Origin: Komagataeibacter sp. FNDCR2
GTDB lineage: Bacteria; Pseudomonadota; Alphaproteobacteria; Acetobacterales; Acetobacteraceae
Assembly (NCBI RefSeq): GCF_021295395.1
Contig: NZ_JAIWOU010000004.1
Coordinates: forward strand, 1 to 40,122
Length of the DNA: 40,122 nt
Direction of reading: 5' to 3'
Positions 13,124-22,539 of this stretch are shown piece after piece. A program made the translations under genes and the position numbers. The notes under the pieces were generated by a model, which had not been told where the DNA came from, did no database searches, and saw nothing but the letters and a program-made list of their open reading frames with translations. Each line of letters starts with the position of its first letter. Positions within the stretch are counted from its first letter, which is position 1.

Positions 13124-15802
13124 TTGCCCACACTGAACATCGACGGGGTGGGGCGCGTGACTGTTGACGACAGTTTCACGCACCTATCCCCGGAAGATCA
13201 GCAGAAAACGGTCGATGACATCATAGCGACCGTTAAAAGCCCGGATGGGACTGCTGTGGACCCGGAAAACCCCGGACCAGACCCATCCGAAGCTCCCTCA
13301 AATTCAGGGAGCCTTCAGGCCAATACGTCCCCCGGCTTCCTGTCGCGCCTTGGCAGCAGCCTGTCGGGCATGGGGCACGCAGCCGCCCAGAGCATCATCC
13401 ACGGACTGCCAGCAGCCCTTGCGGGTGGCTCATCGGCACTGATCAGAACAGCCGAGAATAAGGCCGGTCATGTCGGTCTGGTGGATGATGCGGCCAACGC
13501 GCTCCAGTCCCTTTCGGACGATCAGCGGGCCGACCTGGCCCAGAACTATCAGCACCCTGCCGATGTGGACCCCTCACCTGTCCATGCCCTGAAAACGCAG
13601 GGTGTGGGGGGCTTTCTAAAGTCTCTCGGCTACTCGACAGCAGAAGGTGCAGGCCCCCTCGGAGCCACACTGGCGCTTGGCGCAGCTGCTCCGGTTACTG
13701 GTGGTGCGTCTCTGATCCCCATGTTGGGTATGCAGGGGATGCTCGCGGCGGATAACGTCCAGCAGAGCAAGAAGGCAGCGGGGCTGGAAACAGGCAACGG
13801 CCTGACGAACACAGACCTGGCCAATGCGGCCGGACAGACTGCCCTCTACTCCCTTGGCGGCCCAGAGGCGAACATCCTGAAGGGTATGATCAACACGGGT
13901 GCCAAAGGCTCGATCGCATCCCTCATGGACAGTGCATCGAACGCCTATCAAGGCTCTCCCACCGAGAACGTTGGAGGTGCCTATCAGAAGGCTGCCGACG
14001 CCTTCCTGACGGGGGCATTGACACATGCGGGCGTGACGGGTGCGAAAGCCACGGCTGGAGTGACCGCACAGACTGCGCAGCGTGCTGTCGATCCTGCACG
14101 GGCTGGGAAGGAGTTTGTCCAGTCTTTGCCGGAAGTGAAGCAGTATGTAGCCGACCGGAACAAGTGGATCGCTGCGAACAATGAGGCATTTGCCCGGATC
14201 AAGCAGGCGAACCCGGATATGAACACGGGGGAAGCTCTGGATGCGGCCCGCAGCTACGTCCAGCGGCAGGGTATCAGCGCACCCGAAAGCCTGTCCCCAG
14301 AAGGATCACGCTCGCTGGGTGCGCTCAACTTTGCGTCTTTCTTTGGCCCGCTCCGGGCCGCAGGAAGCAAGGATAACCCGGAAACGGAACTGTCCGACAC
14401 TGTGAAGGGTGATCTGGATAATGGCAAAGCCAACATGGTCCAGCTGTTCAAGAGCCTTCGGCAGCTGGGGCCTGAGAACGGCGGCGTGGACAAGGATCAG
14501 CACACCACGCTGATGAATGCGCTCAAAGAGGCGACCAACCATAACCGCAATCAGGCCGACAATGGCGAGGACAACGGCTATCTGGATACCTTCCGCGACC
14601 AGATCAACGACATGGTGATGCCCGAGCAGACGAAGGCCGCAATCCTTGATCGTCTCCAGACACTCAACATCGGGGCCTATAACGGCAAGAAGATGAACGC
14701 CGGGGGCACAACAGGTCGGGCGCTCCGGGCAATCATGACTGCCGCCGTTCCAGCCCTGTCTGGAACTGCTGTCGGCCACTTTGCGGGTGCAGAAGGTGGG
14801 ATTGGTGCTGCCACGGGAATGGCAGCCGGACTGAACTACCTGCGTGGTCGCACCCTGGCAAATGCGGCCACATCCGTAGGGGGGCGAGTGGATAGCCTTC
14901 TGGGTTTGGGCACTCCGCCGGTTTTGAAGGCCATCGCATCGAAGCAGAGGGTGGCCGCGCGGGCGGGTGTCGGAACGTCTGTTGATCCCTCTCTCATGCA
15001 GGGACTTGCAGATGATGCAGCCGTAAAAGCCGCACTGTCGGGGCGGGCGAAGCAGGCCATGGCCGCCCGTGTTATGGGTTCTCGACCGGACCCGCGCCCA
15101 GCAACGCAAGCAGCCCAAGCCGCTCAAGCTACCCCCACGCAGCCCGGACAGGGAGCATCGCAGGGACCGTCCACATCTGGGGCTGGACCAGCCGAAGGCC
15201 CGGATAAGGGACCGTCAAAGGGACCGTCCGCACCCCCTCGCCCGACTTCATTGGTCAAGGCCACTATAGGCGGTTATCCGGGCTGGTTGACGCATGTGGC
15301 AAGCACGTCCGGGGATGCTGGTGGGGTGAATCCGGCCGATGTGAAGCACTTCATTATGAACATGCACGAGAGCCGTGGCGGGGCACTTACGGATGCAGAC
15401 ATCAACAGCCTGTTGTCACCGAACGCGGTTGTGGACCCGTCCGTAATGAATGGCCTGCGTGAGCAGATAAGCGAGCATGTCCGCAACGGGACGTGGGCCA
15501 AGGCTACGGGCCGAGCCACGCCATCACAGGGAGCCTCTCAGGGAGCCTCTCAGGGACCGTCCGTGGTCCGTAATCCGCAGTCCTATCAGGCCGCGATTGA
15601 TCAGGCTGTCCTGCATCGGGACCAGATTATCAAGCAATACCCGCACCTTCGGGACGCAGCCATGGCTGTGGCCACAGGGAAAAGCCCGGATGAACGTGGG
15701 GCGCTGCTGGCAGCCGAGCTTCAGAAGATTGCCGATCCAACGGCCCAAAGGGAGGCGCTGATAGCTCTCGCCCCACTCACCCAATACGGCAAGAAAGGAT
15801 AA
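13124..15802 (+). CDS. Large internal virion (ejection) protein, 892 aa
   Basis: TTG at 13124 has GGAG seven bases upstream (AAAAGGAGCATAA). The N-terminus (TLNIDGVGRVTVDDSFTHL) followed by SPEDQQKTVDDI is a short module often found at the start of phage internal proteins. Ala/Gly-rich hydrophobic stretches follow (residues 180-220 and 525-570), and long helical regions make up most of the rest. Residues about 655-705 and 800-815 contain QGASQGPS and KGPS repeats. It should be one of the ejected channel proteins. No enzymatic motif was found. It is the last gene of the tail block. Confidence 0.65.
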   Translation: MPTLNIDGVGRVTVDDSFTHLSPEDQQKTVDDIIATVKSPDGTAVDPENPGPDPSEAPSNSGSLQANTSPGFLSRLGSSLSGMGHAAAQSIIHGLPAALAGGSSALIRTAENKAGHVGLVDDAANALQSLSDDQRADLAQNYQHPADVDPSPVHALKTQGVGGFLKSLGYSTAEGAGPLGATLALGAAAPVTGGASLIPMLGMQGMLAADNVQQSKKAAGLETGNGLTNTDLANAAGQTALYSLGGPEANILKGMINTGAKGSIASLMDSASNAYQGSPTENVGGAYQKAADAFLTGALTHAGVTGAKATAGVTAQTAQRAVDPARAGKEFVQSLPEVKQYVADRNKWIAANNEAFARIKQANPDMNTGEALDAARSYVQRQGISAPESLSPEGSRSLGALNFASFFGPLRAAGSKDNPETELSDTVKGDLDNGKANMVQLFKSLRQLGPENGGVDKDQHTTLMNALKEATNHNRNQADNGEDNGYLDTFRDQINDMVMPEQTKAAILDRLQTLNIGAYNGKKMNAGGTTGRALRAIMTAAVPALSGTAVGHFAGAEGGIGAATGMAAGLNYLRGRTLANAATSVGGRVDSLLGLGTPPVLKAIASKQRVAARAGVGTSVDPSLMQGLADDAAVKAALSGRAKQAMAARVMGSRPDPRPATQAAQAAQATPTQPGQGASQGPSTSGAGPAEGPDKGPSKGPSAPPRPTSLVKATIGGYPGWLTHVASTSGDAGGVNPADVKHFIMNMHESRGGALTDADINSLLSPNAVVDPSVMNGLREQISEHVRNGTWAKATGRATPSQGASQGASQGPSVVRNPQSYQAAIDQAVLHRDQIIKQYPHLRDAAMAVATGKSPDERGALLAAELQKIADPTAQREALIALAPLTQYGKKG

Positions 15803-15805
15803 GCT

Positions 15806-16123
15806 GTGAGTATCGAAAAACTGAACGAAATCAGCGAGTTATGCGATTTTCTCGCATATAGAGCTGATATTTGCACAACAAATCGCGTCGCAGCTCTAAA
15901 AGAGGTCGAGAATAACACGCCATGGGCATCCATGTCAATCTCCCTCCCTGCAAGCTGCCACGCCGTAAGGGAACACATAAAGGAATTGATCAGTGGATGT
16001 GAGCAAGGAAGCGACGACGAACGAAGCGCCGAAACGGAAATGGCAGGGAAGCCCCGAAAATCTGGAAGCACTGCGAAAAGCACGGGAAAAGAGCCTCGCT
16101 CTAAACCGCGCCGGAGCGGTTAA
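15806..16123 (+). CDS. Small hypothetical protein overlapping the small terminase gene (105 aa)
   Basis: GTG at 15806 follows AAAGGATAAGCT and comes four bases after the previous stop. The first 60 residues are well formed (a helical MSIEKLNEISELCDFLAYRA and a second helix HAVREHIKELI). The last 40 overlap the terminase frame and are Ser/Lys-rich. Repeat B lies inside codons 17-25. If repeat B is a promoter, the gene would be split between two transcripts. Function unknown. Confidence 0.5.
   Translation: MSIEKLNEISELCDFLAYRADICTTNRVAALKEVENNTPWASMSISLPASCHAVREHIKELISGCEQGSDDERSAETEMAGKPRKSGSTAKSTGKEPRSKPRRSG
15854..15878 (+). promoter_or_regulatory. Repeat B: candidate phage-polymerase promoter
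   Basis: All 25 bases are identical to repeat A at 5125-5149, although the flanks differ. It lies about 115 bases before the small terminase gene and would drive the head genes from 15993 on. Confidence 0.6.
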
Positions 16124-16493
16124 GTCCGGCCGAAAGAAGGGTGGACGCCTCGGCTATCGAGGCCCAGCCGGTCGTCGTCGTCTTGCCCACTTCCGCTCTG
16201 AAGCCAGAAAGGAGGCAGAGGGAATGGTTGAAAAGATGCTGGATAACGGCATCGTCAAGAAGGATATAGCGGGCAATGAGGCCCTGATCGAGCTGGTGTC
16301 CATCGTGGTCGCGCGTGATGCTGAAGGCAAGCCGCTGGAGTCTACAAAGGACCGAATTTCGGCTGCCAGCAAGGTGCTGGACTTCACGATGGCCAAGCCC
16401 GAGACGAAGCAGTCCGTTGTCGTCCAGACGGCCGAGGACTTCCTGCGTGGTCTGGCAGACGAAGATGCCGGTTCGGATAATCCAGACGATTGA
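15993..16493 (+). CDS. terS: Terminase small subunit (probable)
   Basis: GTG at 15993 has AAAGGA eight bases upstream. The 166-residue protein begins with a basic segment (KRKWQGSPENLEALRKARE, then GRKKGGRLGYRGP) suited to DNA binding. It continues with helices typical of small terminase oligomerisation (EALIELVSIVVARDAEGKP, DRISAASKVLDFTM), and ends in an acidic tail (DEDAGSDNPDD). Its place immediately before the large terminase supports the call. It would recognise the packaging site and pass DNA to the large subunit. Family identity is inferred from these features. Confidence 0.7.
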   Translation: MDVSKEATTNEAPKRKWQGSPENLEALRKAREKSLALNRAGAVKSGRKKGGRLGYRGPAGRRRLAHFRSEARKEAEGMVEKMLDNGIVKKDIAGNEALIELVSIVVARDAEGKPLESTKDRISAASKVLDFTMAKPETKQSVVVQTAEDFLRGLADEDAGSDNPDD

Positions 16494-18095
16494 TTGATTG
16501 ATCCGACCGTTGCGCGGGTGCTGAAGCGCCTGAAAAACGACTTCAGGTATTATGCCCCGCGCATCCTAAAGATCAGGACCAAGGACGCAGAGATCAAGCC
16601 TCTGGTCCTGAACCGCGCTCAGGCGATCTTTCTGGATCACGTCGAGAGGCAGCGGAGAGAGCTGGGGTATGTCCGTATCATCGTCCTGAAGGGGCGACAG
16701 CAGGGCATATCCACGGTGATCAATGGGTGCCTTTACCAGCAGACCTCCATGAATGAGGCCACGAAAAGCCTGGTGGTCGCGCATAAGGCGGAGTCAACGT
16801 CCGCCCTGTTCGACATGACCAAGCGGTTCTATGACAGCACACCGGCAGCCATCCGGCCCGCGAGGAAATACAAGAGCAAGCGTGAGCTGTCCTTTTCAGA
16901 ACTGGACAGTTCATATCTGGTCGTTACCGCAGGCGGCGATGATATTGCCCGAGGCGAGACGCTCCAGAACGCCCATCTTTCCGAGGTCGCTTTCTGGCCC
17001 AAGACATCGGCACAGGCAAACTTCAACGGTCTGATGAAGGCGGTCCCGCCTCGCCCCGGTTCGCATGTGTTCGTCGAGAGTACGGCCAATGGCATGTCGG
17101 GTGTGTTCGCAGACCTGTGGCGTGGTGCTGTGGCGGGCACCAACGGGTTCCGCCCGGTGTTCATCCCGTGGTTTGTTACCGACGAATACCGTGTGCCGGT
17201 GCCGGAAGGATTTAAGCGGACCCCGCAGGAAGATGAACTGGTCGCCCGGTATGGCCTAGACGACGAGCAAATCATGTTCCGCAGGCGAGAAATTGCCCAG
17301 AGCGGGGAGGACTTGTTCAAGCAGGAATATCCTTGCTGTGCAGAGGAAGCCTTTCTGACGACTGGCAGCCCAGTGTTCCACACTGAGGCAGTCGAGTGGA
17401 TGCGCGAGACGCACATGAGCCGGGATTTCACGGCATATGGTTGGGTTCCCGGTGTCGGCTTCCGTGAGAACAGCAGGGGTGATCTGGCGGTATGGTCAGA
17501 GCCGAAGGATAAGGCCAGCTACTTCATCGGCGCAGACGTTGCCATGGGCATCAAGGGCCGCGACTATAGCGTGGCTGTGGTGCTGGATGACGAACGTCGC
17601 GTTGTTGCCAGATACCGCGCCCACATCAATCCAGAAGCGTACGCTGACGTTCTGGAGGCGCTCGGGAAAAAGTATAACACCGCCCGTATAGTAGTTGAAA
17701 GCAATAACCACGGGCTTCTTACCTGCACCCGCTTGGGCAGAGACCTGGCTTATCCGAACTTCTTCCTTGAGGAAACGGTTGACGAAATAACGCAGGAATA
17801 CAAGACAAAGCTCGGGTTTGCTACTACAGCAAAGACCAAGCCGATGATTATAGACGAGCTGAGAACGGAAGTATATGCGCGATCAATAATCATACCTGAT
17901 CCCGTTATACTCTCAGAAATGCGGACGTATATTGTCGATGAAAACGGCAGAATGACCGCAGAAAACGGCAAGGACATCAACGGCGAGCCATTTCACGACG
18001 ATGCTGTCATGGCCCTCGCGTTAGCCAATCACATTTATGAAGAAAAATGGAGTCCGATCACGGTTACTGACGACTTTTACGTTGAGAATTGCTGA
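16494..18095 (+). CDS. terL: Terminase large subunit (packaging ATPase and nuclease)
   Basis: The 533-residue protein has a Walker A-like KGRQQGIST (residues 66-74), Walker B in LSEVAFW (about residues 163-169) with catalytic Glu, and a coupling motif VESTANG (about 192-198). The C-terminal nuclease has GADVAMGIKGRDYS (about 345-358), VVESNNHG and FHDDAVMA as metal-binding segments. TTG at 16494 follows the small subunit stop without a gap, so coupled translation is likely. It pumps DNA into the prohead and cuts concatemers. Length fits the T7-like/P22-like range. Confidence 0.9.
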   Translation: MIDPTVARVLKRLKNDFRYYAPRILKIRTKDAEIKPLVLNRAQAIFLDHVERQRRELGYVRIIVLKGRQQGISTVINGCLYQQTSMNEATKSLVVAHKAESTSALFDMTKRFYDSTPAAIRPARKYKSKRELSFSELDSSYLVVTAGGDDIARGETLQNAHLSEVAFWPKTSAQANFNGLMKAVPPRPGSHVFVESTANGMSGVFADLWRGAVAGTNGFRPVFIPWFVTDEYRVPVPEGFKRTPQEDELVARYGLDDEQIMFRRREIAQSGEDLFKQEYPCCAEEAFLTTGSPVFHTEAVEWMRETHMSRDFTAYGWVPGVGFRENSRGDLAVWSEPKDKASYFIGADVAMGIKGRDYSVAVVLDDERRVVARYRAHINPEAYADVLEALGKKYNTARIVVESNNHGLLTCTRLGRDLAYPNFFLEETVDEITQEYKTKLGFATTAKTKPMIIDELRTEVYARSIIIPDPVILSEMRTYIVDENGRMTAENGKDINGEPFHDDAVMALALANHIYEEKWSPITVTDDFYVENC

Positions 18096-20146
18096 TGGCC
18101 AAGTCAAGCGCCCTCAGTAAAGAGGATGTCGCCACCCTAATAAGGCAGCGAATAGACGCCTCAATCATCGGGACGGATAGTATGCTGGCAAAAGGGCGGT
18201 TACATGCCGCGCGGTATTACGCCGGTCAAGAGCCGCGCCCGATGCACAACGGTAATAATTCATTCGTGTCGCGCGATGTTTTTGACGCTGTTGAATCCCG
18301 AAAAGCTGCCCTTCTGGAGACCTTCACGGGCAACGTACGGCCCATTCGGTTCGCGCCACAGAACGACGCGGATGTGCAGGAAGCCACTCAGGCAACCCTT
18401 TACACAGATTACGCCGTTTTCCGGCAAAACAAGGGTTTCCAGATCATGCACGATGTTATCCATGATGGTCTTATGGCTCGCGTGGGGCTTGTGCAGGTGT
18501 GGTGGCAAAAGGATGTCCAGACTGTCCCGTATGTCCTGCGTGATCTTGATCCAAACGCGGCTGGCCTGAAGATACAGGAACTAAGCCGGACGGCGAATAT
18601 ATCGGATGCCGAGGTTAAGACAGACCCCGATACAGAACTGGTAACGGTATCGTATAACCAGCAGGAGGATAATTCCCGCGCGAGTATAGAGCCGGTTCCA
18701 CCGGAAGAATTCGGAATATCAAGCCGAGCCATTTCAATGGATACGGCGGACATCGTTTACCGTCGGCAGATGAAAACGAAGGCCGATCTTCTGGAGGATG
18801 GTTACGACAAGGAAGCTCTGGACGAAATACAAGAGTTCACGGATGATTTCCTTGCCTATGATCCTGAAGTGTCTGAGCGGTTCTTCTCTGTCGAGACAGG
18901 GATTGCGGACCAGACATCTCAGGATCAGGGATTGAAGAAAATCTCTGTGTTCGACTGTTACGGTCGTTTCGACGGTGACGGTAATGGCCAGCAAGACTTG
19001 TGGCATGTCGTCCTCGCGGGGACCGCCACAGTCCTGAAGATGGAAAAGGTGTCAAGGCATCCGTTCCACGCATACGTTCCCATGCGTGTGCCGCACCGCT
19101 TCTATGGTGACTGCTTTGCCAGTCATGTTGCGCCAATCCAGATGGTGAAAACCCTGCTGACGCGGACGGTCGTGGATCACAGCCTGATCACGAACAACCC
19201 ACGGTATCAGGTGATGCGGGGCGCTTTGGTGAACCCGCGCGAGCTGATCGAGAACCGGATAGGCGGCATTGTGAATGTGACCCGGCCGGACGCCCTTGCG
19301 CCTCTGCCGCAGCCTTCGCTGAACCCCTACGTGTTCCAGACGATCAATGCGATGGATGCCAACAAAGAGGCGATCACCGGCACCACTGATCTGTCCCAGG
19401 GCATCAATAAGGACGTGATCAGCAGCCAGAACAGCAGCGATCTTGTCTCTCAGATGGCCAGCATGGGTCAGACCCGCGCCAAGATGATGGCCCGCAACTT
19501 CTCGGACTTCCTGAGTGAGCTGTTTGTGGCTGTCTATCAGCTGATCATTGAGAACGAACAGCAGCAGAAGGTGATCGACGTGTGCGGCACCTACGTGTCT
19601 GTCGATCCGAGCAGCTGGAAGTCTCGGCGCGATGTCTCCGTAACGTTGGCGATTGGTTATGGCGAACGCGACAAAGAAACCCAGCAGCTATTCCAGATGG
19701 ATCAGTTCCTATCTTCACAGCCGGGAATGTCACCGATCTACACAGTCACCGAGCGGTTCAATGCTTGGAAACGGATGTTGGAAAATCAGGGTGTCTATGA
19801 TGTCTCTAACTATCTGAAGAACCCCGCAACCATTCCGCCCCCGCAGCCTAGCGCCGAACAGCAGCAGCAGGCCGATCTGGCGGAACGTGAAATGCAGGTT
19901 AAGGAACAGCTGGCGGAGAATCAGGCCCTCAAGGTCAACAGCGATGCTCAGATCAAAGCTGCCCAGACGCAGGGCAAGATGCAGACCGTTCAGGCCGGAC
20001 AGGCATTGAAAGAGCAGCAGGCGAACCTTCGCGTCCTCCAGTTCCAGCACCAGGTCGGTCTGGATGCAGCTGAAGTCGCCCTACAGCACCGCGCACACGA
20101 CATAGCAGCTCAGGCCAAGCCTGTGGCTGTCCAGCCGAAAGACTGA
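18095..20146 (+). CDS. Portal protein
   Basis: ATG at 18095 overlaps the terminase stop as TGATG; a TTG two codons earlier is less likely. The 683-residue protein has the entry AARYYAGQEPRP and SFVSRDVFDAVESRKAALLE of large podoviral portals (P22/T7-like). A crown and wing region with Pro/Gln stretches follows, then a long helical, Gln-rich C-terminus (from about residue 590), suited to a portal barrel. It forms the dodecameric ring at one vertex and binds terminase and the tail adaptor. It directly follows the large terminase and precedes the scaffold gene. Confidence 0.88.
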   Translation: MAKSSALSKEDVATLIRQRIDASIIGTDSMLAKGRLHAARYYAGQEPRPMHNGNNSFVSRDVFDAVESRKAALLETFTGNVRPIRFAPQNDADVQEATQATLYTDYAVFRQNKGFQIMHDVIHDGLMARVGLVQVWWQKDVQTVPYVLRDLDPNAAGLKIQELSRTANISDAEVKTDPDTELVTVSYNQQEDNSRASIEPVPPEEFGISSRAISMDTADIVYRRQMKTKADLLEDGYDKEALDEIQEFTDDFLAYDPEVSERFFSVETGIADQTSQDQGLKKISVFDCYGRFDGDGNGQQDLWHVVLAGTATVLKMEKVSRHPFHAYVPMRVPHRFYGDCFASHVAPIQMVKTLLTRTVVDHSLITNNPRYQVMRGALVNPRELIENRIGGIVNVTRPDALAPLPQPSLNPYVFQTINAMDANKEAITGTTDLSQGINKDVISSQNSSDLVSQMASMGQTRAKMMARNFSDFLSELFVAVYQLIIENEQQQKVIDVCGTYVSVDPSSWKSRRDVSVTLAIGYGERDKETQQLFQMDQFLSSQPGMSPIYTVTERFNAWKRMLENQGVYDVSNYLKNPATIPPPQPSAEQQQQADLAEREMQVKEQLAENQALKVNSDAQIKAAQTQGKMQTVQAGQALKEQQANLRVLQFQHQVGLDAAEVALQHRAHDIAAQAKPVAVQPKD

Positions 20147-20469
20147 TGCACACACACGACAATGAAGCCCACCTACTCCAGCGCGGTCTGAACGCAAAAG
20201 CCGCGCTGGATAGCGGCCCGATTGCGGCCGCCTTCGATGAATTGGGGCTGTCCTACTCCCAGCAACTATTCGCCACTGAACCGGGCGACCACGAAGCCCG
20301 CGAAGCCCTCTACCGCAAGGTAGCGGCCATCCGTGAGGTGTTCGGAGTGCTGCGCGAGTGGGCAGCCGTCGCAGATCAAATCCAAGCCGCAGAGGCGCAG
20401 CAGGAAGAACTGGCGAAGGCCGGACAACTGCTGAACGACGAGGAAATCAACCAACTTTATGCCCGCTGA
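20146..20469 (+). CDS. Small helical protein between portal and scaffold (107 aa)
   Basis: ATG at 20146 overlaps the portal stop as TGATG. The protein is almost wholly helical (REALYRKVAAIREVFGVLRE, ADQIQAAEAQQEELAKAG) with a His-containing N-terminus. Small proteins at this place are usual in portal-scaffold gene clusters and may act in assembly, but no family is recognised. Its 3' end overlaps the scaffold start. Confidence 0.6.
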   Translation: MHTHDNEAHLLQRGLNAKAALDSGPIAAAFDELGLSYSQQLFATEPGDHEAREALYRKVAAIREVFGVLREWAAVADQIQAAEAQQEELAKAGQLLNDEEINQLYAR

Positions 20470-21493
20470 AAACATGGGAGACGCTGGTGAAAACACCAGC
20501 CTTGATATTGACGGTGGCGCTGATGCGCTGCTCGCCAAATGGGGAGTTACTGAAGATGAGCCGGAAGCCGGAAATGCACCTGATGCTGGACGAGACGCTG
20601 GAGCTGAGGGGGAAGGCACCCCGCAGGAAGGCGAAGGAACGGACGGATCGGGAGGCGATGGAGACGCGCCTGAAGGCTCAGAAGGATCGCAGGAAGGCGC
20701 GGAGAAACCGGCAGATGGGCAGGATGGAAATGCTGACCATGTAGCCGACGATATACCCGATGACCGAAAGGTAAAGGTCGGGGATACCGAAATGACCATG
20801 GGCGATCTTCGGGCCATTGCGGGCCGGTCGAACGCCCTTGATCAGCGTGCTGCCGCACTTCAGCAGGATGCCGTCAAGCTCCAGCAGGTGGCGCAGCGCC
20901 ATGTCGATGGCCTGAAGTCCATGGCGCAGGCCGCTGAAGCTCGCTGGAACCAGTTTGCCACGGCAGATGTGGCTTCCATCAAGGCCAATTCCACACCAGA
21001 GGAATGGGCGCAGTTCGGCGCAATGGCCGATCAGGCGTTCAAAGACATGCAAAAGGCGAAGGAAGCCCTCAATTTCGAGGCTCCCCAGCTGACGCAGCAG
21101 CAGCATCAGGCCAAGCTCGCGGCTGCGCAGGCATGTGCAAAGGCACTCACGGACCCTGCCACCGGCATTCCGGGCTTCAACCAGCAGCGCCATGCGGACC
21201 TGATCAAATGGGGCACCAGCATGGGGCTGGACCAGTCCGCGCTGAATGACCTGACAGACCCGGCACAGTTCCGCATTCTGGATATGGCCATGCGCTACTC
21301 GCAGGGTGCCAAGGCCGCCCAACAGGCAACACCCAAGCCCGCAACTGCGAGCGCAAAGCCAGCCATGCGGACACAGGCAACCAGCCAGTCCGGCAAAAGC
21401 ACAAAGACAGACGCCATGAAGCGCCTGCGCAACACCGGCGATCTGGATGATGCAGCAGACGCACTCATGAGCCGCTGGGGCGCAGCGGAATAA
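20459..21493 (+). CDS. Capsid scaffolding protein
   Basis: The 344-residue protein has the usual scaffold composition. It has an acidic, Gly/Glu/Asp-rich N-terminal 90 residues without Cys, helical coiled-coil segments (SNALDQRAAALQQDAVKLQQ, AKEALNFEAPQLTQQQH), and a basic C-terminus (TSQSGKSTKTDAMKRLRN) that should bind the capsid. The motif ADALLAKWG near the N-terminus returns as AADALMSRWG at the C-terminus, an internal duplication. ATG at 20459 is 14 bases after GAGGAA; ATG at 20474 is an alternative. It lies directly before the capsid gene and is expected to leave the prohead during maturation. Confidence 0.8.
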   Translation: MPAENMGDAGENTSLDIDGGADALLAKWGVTEDEPEAGNAPDAGRDAGAEGEGTPQEGEGTDGSGGDGDAPEGSEGSQEGAEKPADGQDGNADHVADDIPDDRKVKVGDTEMTMGDLRAIAGRSNALDQRAAALQQDAVKLQQVAQRHVDGLKSMAQAAEARWNQFATADVASIKANSTPEEWAQFGAMADQAFKDMQKAKEALNFEAPQLTQQQHQAKLAAAQACAKALTDPATGIPGFNQQRHADLIKWGTSMGLDQSALNDLTDPAQFRILDMAMRYSQGAKAAQQATPKPATASAKPAMRTQATSQSGKSTKTDAMKRLRNTGDLDDAADALMSRWGAAE

Positions 21494-21545
21494 AAACCGC
21501 GCCTTTTCGATAACAAACATTACGTCAGTATAAAGGAGAACCTAT

Positions 21546-22475
21546 TTGCCCCAGATGGATACCTACGATCAGGTCGGTAAGCGCGAGGATGTGTCGGATG
21601 TTATCTCGAACATTGACCCCTATAACACGCCTTTCCAGTCCAGCGTAGGCGGTAAGACTGTAAAGAACACCCTTTACCAGTGGCAGGAAGATCACCTTGA
21701 ACCGGCCGGTGTGAACGCGCAGGTGGAAGGTGCAGACCCCGACGACATCACCCTGACGCCCACGGAAATGCGTTCCAACACCACGCAGATTCTTGTGAAG
21801 TCCTTCAAGGTGTCGCGCTCTGCCAACAAGATGTCCACCTACGGACGCGCCAAGGAGCTGGCCTATCAGGCTGTCCGCGCCATGCGTGCGATCAAGACTG
21901 ATCTGGAATACTCACTGGTCGGAACCGCGCAGACCATGGTGGCCGGTTCGGACACGGTTGCCCGTCAGTTCGCGGGTGTGCAGGCCCAGATTGACCCGTC
22001 CATGGTGGTCACGGCTGGCACCCCGGCTGAAGGCAGCACGGCGGCCGTTGCTGGCCCGCTGAATGAAGACCTGATCCTGTCCGCCAATGAGCTGCTCTAC
22101 AACAGCGGTGGCGAGGCCACGGTCCTGTCTGTGAAGCCCTCGGATGCCCGCAAGGTGGCCGATATGGCTTACACCACCCCTTCGGGGATCGACACCGGCC
22201 GCCTGCGTGATACCGGCCAGGGCACGTCCCTGACGAACGTTGTGGACGTTTACCGCTCCCCCTACGGCACCCAGAAGGTGACGCTGAACCGCTGGCAGCG
22301 GGCGCAGGATGCTTTCCTGTTCGATCCGAAGATGTGGAAGCTGGCTGTCTATGACAACTGGCAGCGCGTCCCGCTGGCCAAGACAGGCGACAGCGAGCGC
22401 CAGATGATTGTGGGCGAGTTCGGCCTTCAGCACGCGAACTACAAGGCTTCGGCCCTGATCACCAACCTGGCCTAA
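21546..22475 (+). CDS. Major capsid protein (DUF5309-like)
   Basis: TTG at 21546 follows AAAGGAGAACCTA. The N-terminus (MDTYDQVGKREDVSDVISNIDPYNTPF) closely follows the pattern of DUF5309/SU10-type capsid proteins (a TYDxxGxREDxSDxIxNIDP entry with a following YxWxxD). The body has a long helix (KELAYQAVRAMRAIKTDLEY) and the end carries FxLDP-like KMWKLAVYDNWQRVPLAKTGDSE segments. The HK97-type fold is expected. A strong terminator follows within 15 bases, as after the capsid gene of T7. The TTG start keeps the ribosome site as strong as in other high-output genes. Confidence 0.85.
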   Translation: MPQMDTYDQVGKREDVSDVISNIDPYNTPFQSSVGGKTVKNTLYQWQEDHLEPAGVNAQVEGADPDDITLTPTEMRSNTTQILVKSFKVSRSANKMSTYGRAKELAYQAVRAMRAIKTDLEYSLVGTAQTMVAGSDTVARQFAGVQAQIDPSMVVTAGTPAEGSTAAVAGPLNEDLILSANELLYNSGGEATVLSVKPSDARKVADMAYTTPSGIDTGRLRDTGQGTSLTNVVDVYRSPYGTQKVTLNRWQRAQDAFLFDPKMWKLAVYDNWQRVPLAKTGDSERQMIVGEFGLQHANYKASALITNLA

Positions 22476-22487
22476 TCCGCCAACCAG

Positions 22488-22521
22488 AAGGCTCCCTGAA
22501 ATAAAGGGGGCCTTCTTTTTT
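22488..22521 (+). terminator. Post-capsid terminator
   Basis: AAGGCTCCCT (22488-22497) pairs with AGGGGGCCTT (22505-22514) around GAAATAA, followed by T-rich bases to 22521. It shares CCCTGAAATAAAGGG with sites at 1961 and 35854. The position after the capsid gene matches T7's T-phi. Confidence 0.85.
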
Positions 22522-22539
22522 GAGAGGAAACCAACAAAA

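Noticed and set aside
14306-15127. Leftward open frame (273 codons) opposite the large internal virion gene
   Set aside because: Antisense shadow with Cys/Arg/Pro-rich composition.
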